Positions 58,991-64,000 of a stretch of DNA of 64,000 nucleotides are shown here, in pieces. The DNA comes from Paramacrobiotus metropolitanus (lineage: Eukaryota > Tardigrada > Eutardigrada > Parachela > Macrobiotidae). The translations under genes and the position numbers were made by a program. Location of the stretch: NCBI RefSeq assembly GCF_019649055.1, contig NW_026570488.1, positions 1-64,000 of the forward strand, read 5' to 3'. Every line of letters begins with the position of its first letter. Position 1 is the stretch's first letter. A model generated the notes under the pieces. The model saw only the letters and a program-made list of their open reading frames with translations, had not been told where the DNA came from and did no database searches.

Positions 58991-59700
58991 TAGTACTACT
59001 CGACACGCACTTTAAAAGAGTTCTGTAAGATACAGAGCCGGAAGTTCTGTAATATTTTGTGACCACCCCTTATCTCTGATTGGACGCCCGAGTTAAAGTG
59101 TTCTGTATCTAAAAGGAACTCTCCTGGCTCCGTTACGATACAGAACTCGTACTTTTACCAAGTCAAAATTATTTTTTGATGTGGATGCTCAGCCCCCGTA
59201 CGTCGAAAATCCTGTTTTTAGTTTTGAGGGCGTAATCAGCGGTAATTTAATTGTTTCTATTGAAACAATATTCCAGTTCTGCTTGTTAACTGTTTTAGCT
59301 GCCTAAGACTGTGCATGGTTCATGATGTTTGAATTTGTATCGATGGCAACTTCGCCATAGCCGTCAGCGCAGAGCTGCGAGGAATGATAAATTCCACCTC
59401 ACCGTACTTTCCGTGCGAAGTTGTCTTTCACTTTTTCACTAGTCATTTGATTTCTTCAACATACCACAACTTTGAAATGTCAGAAAAACAGAAAGGGAAC
59501 GGCTGCAAAATTGAAATGAAAAATACATGAATTGTTGGCAAATTCGGCTACAGTAACTGGGCACTGTTTGACGCTAATGGTCTCGTTGCTCTGTAACGCT
59601 CTATAAGATTCAGTGCTGTACCATTGGTAGATTCACTTTTACAGAACTTCCGGTACTTTATGTTACAGAACTCATTTAAAGTGCGTGTCGAGTAGTACTA
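58991..59700. mobile_element. MITE-like element with about 60-bp terminal inverted repeats
   Basis: The left end TAGTACTACTCGACACGCAC (58991) and the right end, its exact reverse complement finishing at 59700, begin repeats of about 60 bp. The repeats also share GAGTTCTGTAA and CCGGAAGTTCTGTAA. A TA duplication at the ends would fit a Tc1/mariner-type relative. There is no transposase frame inside, so it is non-autonomous. Confidence 0.85.
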
Positions 59701-60211
59701 CTGTACTTAAATCTGCACCGTTAGCCGCTGTCCAATTACACTGCATAGTGCATACGAATGATACGATGAAATATGAATGAGCGCCGCATATCCATCGCTA
59801 TATCCGCTCACTGAGCAGTCAGCGCGGCAACCGTGTTTCTCTCTGTTCTCTGTCTTCGCTCTCTCATTGAGTTGTACACATGGCTAAAGCCGCAAAACCG
59901 GTTCTGCCTTCCATAATTCCATTCAATGGAATGGACTCCCTAACTCTGCTTGTCGTAAATCAGTTAACGATTAAACCTTGTATTCGTCTAACAACAATTT
60001 ATTGTTGATGGCCAGCCAAATAACAATAACTGCAAGCGCTGCTGCACTACTTCATAGTTAACAATTAAATATCCGTCTAAATGAGAGCAGTATTAACAAG
60101 TATCACAGGGAGACGCCGACGGCACGGACACAGAAGCCGCTGCACAGATGGGCTGTCTTTGTCAGACCGCCAGGATTGCTTCGCACAGTCTGGACAGAGT
60201 AGGCTTCGATG
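59701..60211. other. Upstream flank of the Ig-domain gene
   Basis: No gene is supported here. The DNA leads into the TATA box at 60212. Confidence 0.45.
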
Positions 60212-60248
60212 TATATAAGAGCCCCGATAGCGCGCCGCCAGTTCAGTC
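60212..60248 (+). promoter_or_regulatory. TATA box and initiator of the Ig-domain gene
   Basis: TATATAAG begins at 60212. An arthropod-style initiator TCAGTC lies at 60243-60248, about 32 bp downstream, the standard spacing. Transcription from about 60245 would give a 210-nt 5' leader before the ATG at 60459. Confidence 0.7.
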
Positions 60249-60458
60249 TGTGATCGTACTTAACTGAACGTCGTACTGTCACTACGGGCGATAATAATAT
60301 TCCTCATTCTTGAGCGTTTCCTTTCGGGAATTCTTATCCTATCCTACGCGTGATTCGTGACTGTTCCTTCTACCAGTGAATTTAGTCGGAGGACGTTATC
60401 CTGTGTACCATCATCCTTATTATTATTAGTTATTCCTGTCCCTATTTATCGTTGAATT

Positions 60459-62660
60459 ATGCGTCCACTGGTGACTGTGCTACCGAATCGTGGTGGCGGC
60501 CGTGGCGCTCTGCTTGACCAGCCTCATCCCGGGCTGTTGGGCCTGCGCCAAGCAGGGGCTCAGCGTGGATACAAGTGAGTCACTGTACAGTTGACTTGCG
60601 GCAGGGCCTAAAATAGTACCCTTGGAGGGGGGGGCGTCGTCCCCCCTGGGGGCAGTAAAAGACTGTGTGACCTTTGGTGTGTTTTTGCATGGGCCTTTTT
60701 GTCAACCATTGAGTGCCTTCAAAGGAATTCGTGAAGGGTTAGGAAGAGATTCTGTAGGAAAAGCGTCAAAATGTGGCCTGTTTTGTCCCACGTAGAGATA
60801 GTTAGGTGGATTGCTTTTGCTGTGCTGTATGTGCAAAATGTCAGCGAATAGCCGCCATGTGGCTTAAGCCTAGAAGAATATCCGGCCAGCAGCTGCAAGT
60901 TACAGCCTGCAACCTGTTGCATTCAGTTTCTTTTCCCTCCAACCTGATTGGTGTTGTTGTAAATGTAGTCAACCGGATCCTGGACGACGCCAAAGAACGC
61001 AACGGCAGCGGCGTCATGCAGCTGCTGGGCTACGCGCGCGCCCCCAGTCCCCCGGGAATTCCCTCCGCGGCGGCGGAATGGCCGCCCAACACGACAATCA
61101 TCCGCGCTCCCGAAGGCGGCAAACTCGTGCTGCCCTGCAACAACAGCCAGTACGCCAACAGCACGCAGGTACCGCTCATATGTACGACATTGAGACGAAA
61201 CATATACCTTCCTGTGAGCTTGATGCATGTACATGTACATATAAATTTATTATGTATACGTGCATAAAAAGCATAAAAATTTACATGTATACTGTAAATA
61301 TATGTATACGTACATACACATAACATAGATATAATATATGTAAAATTACCTATTATGGTTGAATATATATACGTATACGTATATACAATCGTACATGTAC
61401 ATACGTACATTATGTACGTATGTACAAGTACGACTTGTACGTATACGTATATATGACTTATATAGATGTACGACTTCTATATATTTATACGTATATAGGG
61501 GGAAAAATGTGTCTAGCCGAACCAATCCCTTGTACTTCTGATGTAAGCCAGCTGGTGGTTTACGTTGTGGCTGCACAGCGTTTTATGTAAAGCGCTGCTT
61601 TTAAGGCTGTGCGGCATTGACGGTACATGTGGTATGTGGTATTAGCTGCACCAGGCAGGTCCGGGCTATAATACAGTTTTAGCCTGTTCACCTGCAGTTG
61701 TACGAGTGCTGCTTACCTGTTATCAGTACCTGCAATCTTACGATTAATAGCAGCGCTTTACATAAAACGCTGTGCAGCCACAACGTAAACCACCAGCTGG
61801 CTTACATCAGAAGTACAAGGGATTGGTTCGGCTAGACACATTTTCCCCCTTATATACTGTACATATAAATATATAGTACGTATATAATTCATATACCTAC
61901 ATTGGTACATGTACGTACGTACATTATGTACGTATGTTACGGTACATGTGTCATGATATGTGCATGTACATGTATGTACAATGGGTAGGTTTCGCACACC
62001 GCGATTCCGCCGGCGTACACGTACAACGGACAGCTGGTTACTCTGACCAATGTCACCATCGACCTGCCAGTGCGGGACGAAGTGAACTACTGCTGCAACT
62101 GCAGCTGGGACGTTCAACCGCGGGAGAACGTAGTGTGGAACAATGTGGTGGGGCACGACTACGACCCGGACACCGGGGCGTTTCTCATCACGATCAAGAG
62201 CTTCTCGCACGCCTCCACCGGTCTGTACGAGTGCCTGCACTCCAACGGCAGCCAGCGGGTGGTGACGCAGCGCTACTGGGTCAGCGCCACCCTCCTCCGC
62301 GACCAGGTCTTCGATCCGCCCATGCAGAACCTCACCGTCCGCTACGGCGACCCCGCGGAGCTGTTCTGCCCGGTGCGCTTCAACTTCCTCCCGGGATACC
62401 TGAAGAACCGCTTCCTGTGGCGCCGGGGACACTACCTGCTGAAGAGCACGTCCATCCCGGCGCTGGCCGAACAGGTCACGTCGTGGTGGGGCTTCGCGGG
62501 ACGCTTCCGGTCCGGCATGAACGATCAGTATCGCTGCCACTCCACCCTCACGTTCGACAGGGTCAAGTGGAAGGACGCCGGACTGTACGAGTGCTGGTTC
62601 CGCCTCAACGACCGTCTGGATGAGTGGATTGTTCAGGAGGCTTACCTGCACGTTATTTAA
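60459..62660 (+). CDS. Secreted protein with two immunoglobulin-like domains
   Basis: Exons 60459-60574, 60969-61168 and 61989-62660 give about 328 residues. Exon 1 encodes a signal-peptide core (VVAAVALCLTSLIPGCWACA) that joins exon 2 in phase. However, this frame has no ATG: the only good ATG (60459) is one base out of register, so a single-base consensus error or an unseen exon is likely. Ig domain 1 spans GGKLVLPCNNS to SFSHASTGLYECLHS and is split by the second intron. Domain 2 spans GDPAELFCPVRF to WKDAGLYECWFR. Both have the Cys and the D/S-x-G-x-Y-x-C strand signature. There is no C-terminal membrane segment, so a secreted binding protein is inferred. Intron 2 hosts a MITE. Confidence 0.85.
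61498..61849. mobile_element. MITE-like element with about 100-bp near-identical terminal inverted repeats
   Basis: The left repeat 61498-61599 (GGGGGAAAAATGTGTCTAGC...) and the right repeat 61749-61849 are reverse complements except for one A in a homopolymer. The 150-bp centre has no ORF. The flanks are TATA-rich, so the target duplication is hard to define but may be TATA-like. It lies in the second intron of the Ig-domain gene. Confidence 0.93.
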
Positions 62661-63311
62661 CCGGCAACTGCATGTATTGTACACAGATCTCGTTTGCTGT
62701 GGATCTCTGTTCTAGCTGTAGTAGTTCGTTTAAGGACTTCTTACTTGGAATGGCTTTGTGGGTGTTTCGTATGCGGAATTACATATACATACATATATAC
62801 ATAGAATAGATGCATACATAGAATAAAAATACACAGAATACATAGAATACATACATACTGTATATACATAGAATACTTAGAATAGGGGTTACCCGGCCCG
62901 GTTACCAGTAAAATTAAATGCAGTATTCTAATGTAACAGATCATTAGACTCTGGTCGGTGCCGATGGTGTCAAACTGTCATTTCATTTGCGGTTATGTAC
63001 TGTACGCTGCGCCTTAGTTTCCGGTTAGAGCTATGCTTGATTTTGTACAACCAAATAGCTTCCATCTTGCGAACAGCAGCGAAATCTCGTGCTTCTTCTT
63101 GAATACGTCCGTAGATACTCCTGCATAGTTGTAATAATACAGTATATACCTTCCGTAGAAATGGGCGGCCTGCGCGCTAAGCGTTACATAAAGTGTACGA
63201 AGGAACTTTATTTTCCGAATGCGATGGCTTTCTGTTCACAACAGAAAGCCATCGCATACTTTCTGTTCACAAAAAAATTTCACAGTAACTGGAACTTCAG
63301 AAACGATCACG
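62661..63311. other. 3' flank of the Ig-domain gene with simple repeats
   Basis: It contains the 3' UTR, a tandem of ATAGAATACATACA-type words at about 62795-62885, and a fold-back sequence at 63219-63257. No gene is supported. Confidence 0.55.
63219..63257. repeat. Perfect 18-bp hairpin with 3-nt loop
   Basis: The left arm 63219-63236 (ATGCGATGGCTTTCTGTT), loop CAC and right arm 63240-63257 are exact complements. Right after it, CTTTCTGTTCACA is repeated, as if copying folded back and then returned to the original template. Confidence 0.95.
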
Positions 63312-63563
63312 TTAAGCATCAATCGACAGAGGCGGCCTAATCACAGAGAAAATTTGGTCTAAATTTGCCCCTATCGGCGCTGTCCCCAAGATCGATGCCG
63401 CATTTCCTCGTTGGATTTCGATGCTTATCCGCTGGCGAAGATATTCCGCGGCTCGGTTTTTGCCGGTTTCCTGTCGTATGATCTGGCCGAATTCCGTTAT
63501 CGTGCGGGCAGCTAAATAAAACGTACCACATGCCGCATAGTCTCTGTACAGCCCGTACGACAT
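63312..63563 (-). CDS. Unidentified protein-coding-like ORF
   Basis: An 83-residue frame starts with MSYGLYRDYAACGTFYLAAR. It continues with a helical, charged stretch (EFGQIIRQETGKNRAAEYLR, then QRISIEIQRGNAASILGTAP). The amphipathic, low-repeat composition looks like a genuine compact protein domain, possibly the C-terminal part of a larger one. Further short blocks with similar character (GSIKFKQLSNLALWDPLG, VTEFTNMPTINERETRD) lie upstream on the same strand at 63660-63830. The family is not recognised; a mobile-element origin is possible. Confidence 0.4.
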   Translation of the reverse strand: MSYGLYRDYAACGTFYLAARTITEFGQIIRQETGKNRAAEYLRQRISIEIQRGNAASILGTAPIGANLDQIFSVIRPPLSIDA

Positions 63564-64000
63564 GTTAATTAACGTGGCTCATGGATCCCGTTGCATCCGC
63601 CGAATTTGTCCGTCGGTGGCGCTGGCATGGGTCCCCTCACATTCTACAGAGACTACTAGTCCCGCGTTTCCCGTTCGTTAATCGTCGGCATATTGGTGAA
63701 CTCAGTAACCTCGCGTCACTGGACGCCAAGGGGGTCCCATAACGCCAGATTGCTGAGTTGCTTGAACTTGATACTTCCTTCACAAGTTCCCCTTGTGCCT
63801 CGGTATACGCGTAATTCTAATCGGGAGACGGGAAGGAATGAGAATCTGATAATTCTGTAAGCCAGCCACACTGCGGATGTCCATTCCCTTCGTGGTGGTG
63901 GTGTCGGTGACAATAAAGTTGAATTCAGTGTTAATGAAAACCTACTACGGGTAGTGAATTCACGAGCTCCATCGGCATGCCTGCGTCAGTCGGTTGAAAC

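Overview
The window is nuclear DNA of a metazoan. It holds intron-rich genes with GC-rich exons, AT-rich introns and consensus GT/AG splice sites. Clear animal proteins are present: a Nova-type KH splicing regulator, CNOT4, the parvulin PIN4, a class A GPCR, a sialate O-acetylesterase relative, and LRR and immunoglobulin-domain surface proteins. An ecdysozoan is likely and a tardigrade is plausible, but the sequence alone does not prove this.

Layout. 1-3063 (-): sialate O-acetylesterase-like gene, cut by the window edge, that seems to have lost its catalytic residues. 4754-7469 (+): secreted, probably GPI-anchored LRR-like protein. 7.5-12 kb: gene-poor DNA with a scrambled glycosyltransferase (UGT-like) remnant, two large palindromes and dispersed repeats. 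12039-29980: one 17.9-kb Ty3/gypsy-type LTR element on the - strand with almost identical LTRs and a 4-bp target duplication. It sits inside a diverged second copy of the LRR gene's upstream region. 30-34.4 kb: decayed duplicate sequence, including a copy of the LRR gene's 3' UTR, and a doubtful two-exon gene fragment. 34412-37886 (-) CNOT4 and 38876-40120 (+) PIN4 are a divergent pair. 43817-50164 (+): nine-exon GPCR. 51013-55765 (-) Nova-like and 56431-58780 (+) WD40 protein are a second divergent pair. 60459-62660 (+): two-Ig-domain secreted protein with a clear TATA/Inr promoter, flanked and invaded by MITE-like elements. The right end holds one unidentified ORF on the - strand.

The host genes do not form a pathway. 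CNOT4 (mRNA turnover and ubiquitination), PIN4 (prolyl isomerase) and Nova (splicing) are RNA or protein-processing housekeeping factors. The LRR, Ig, GPCR and esterase-like genes encode secreted or surface proteins.

The most unusual signal is in the LTR element. It is studded, in coding and non-coding parts alike, with short perfect hairpins. Their stems all differ, but their loops belong to a few constant classes (TGTGT/TTTGT/TTGTT, TTTCT/GTTCT, TTCA as written on +). One cluster has five in a row. Larger fold-back palindromes in the neighbouring host DNA may have arisen by a similar template-switching process. Several host exons also carry single-base frame changes at runs of four G or C, which most likely are assembly errors.
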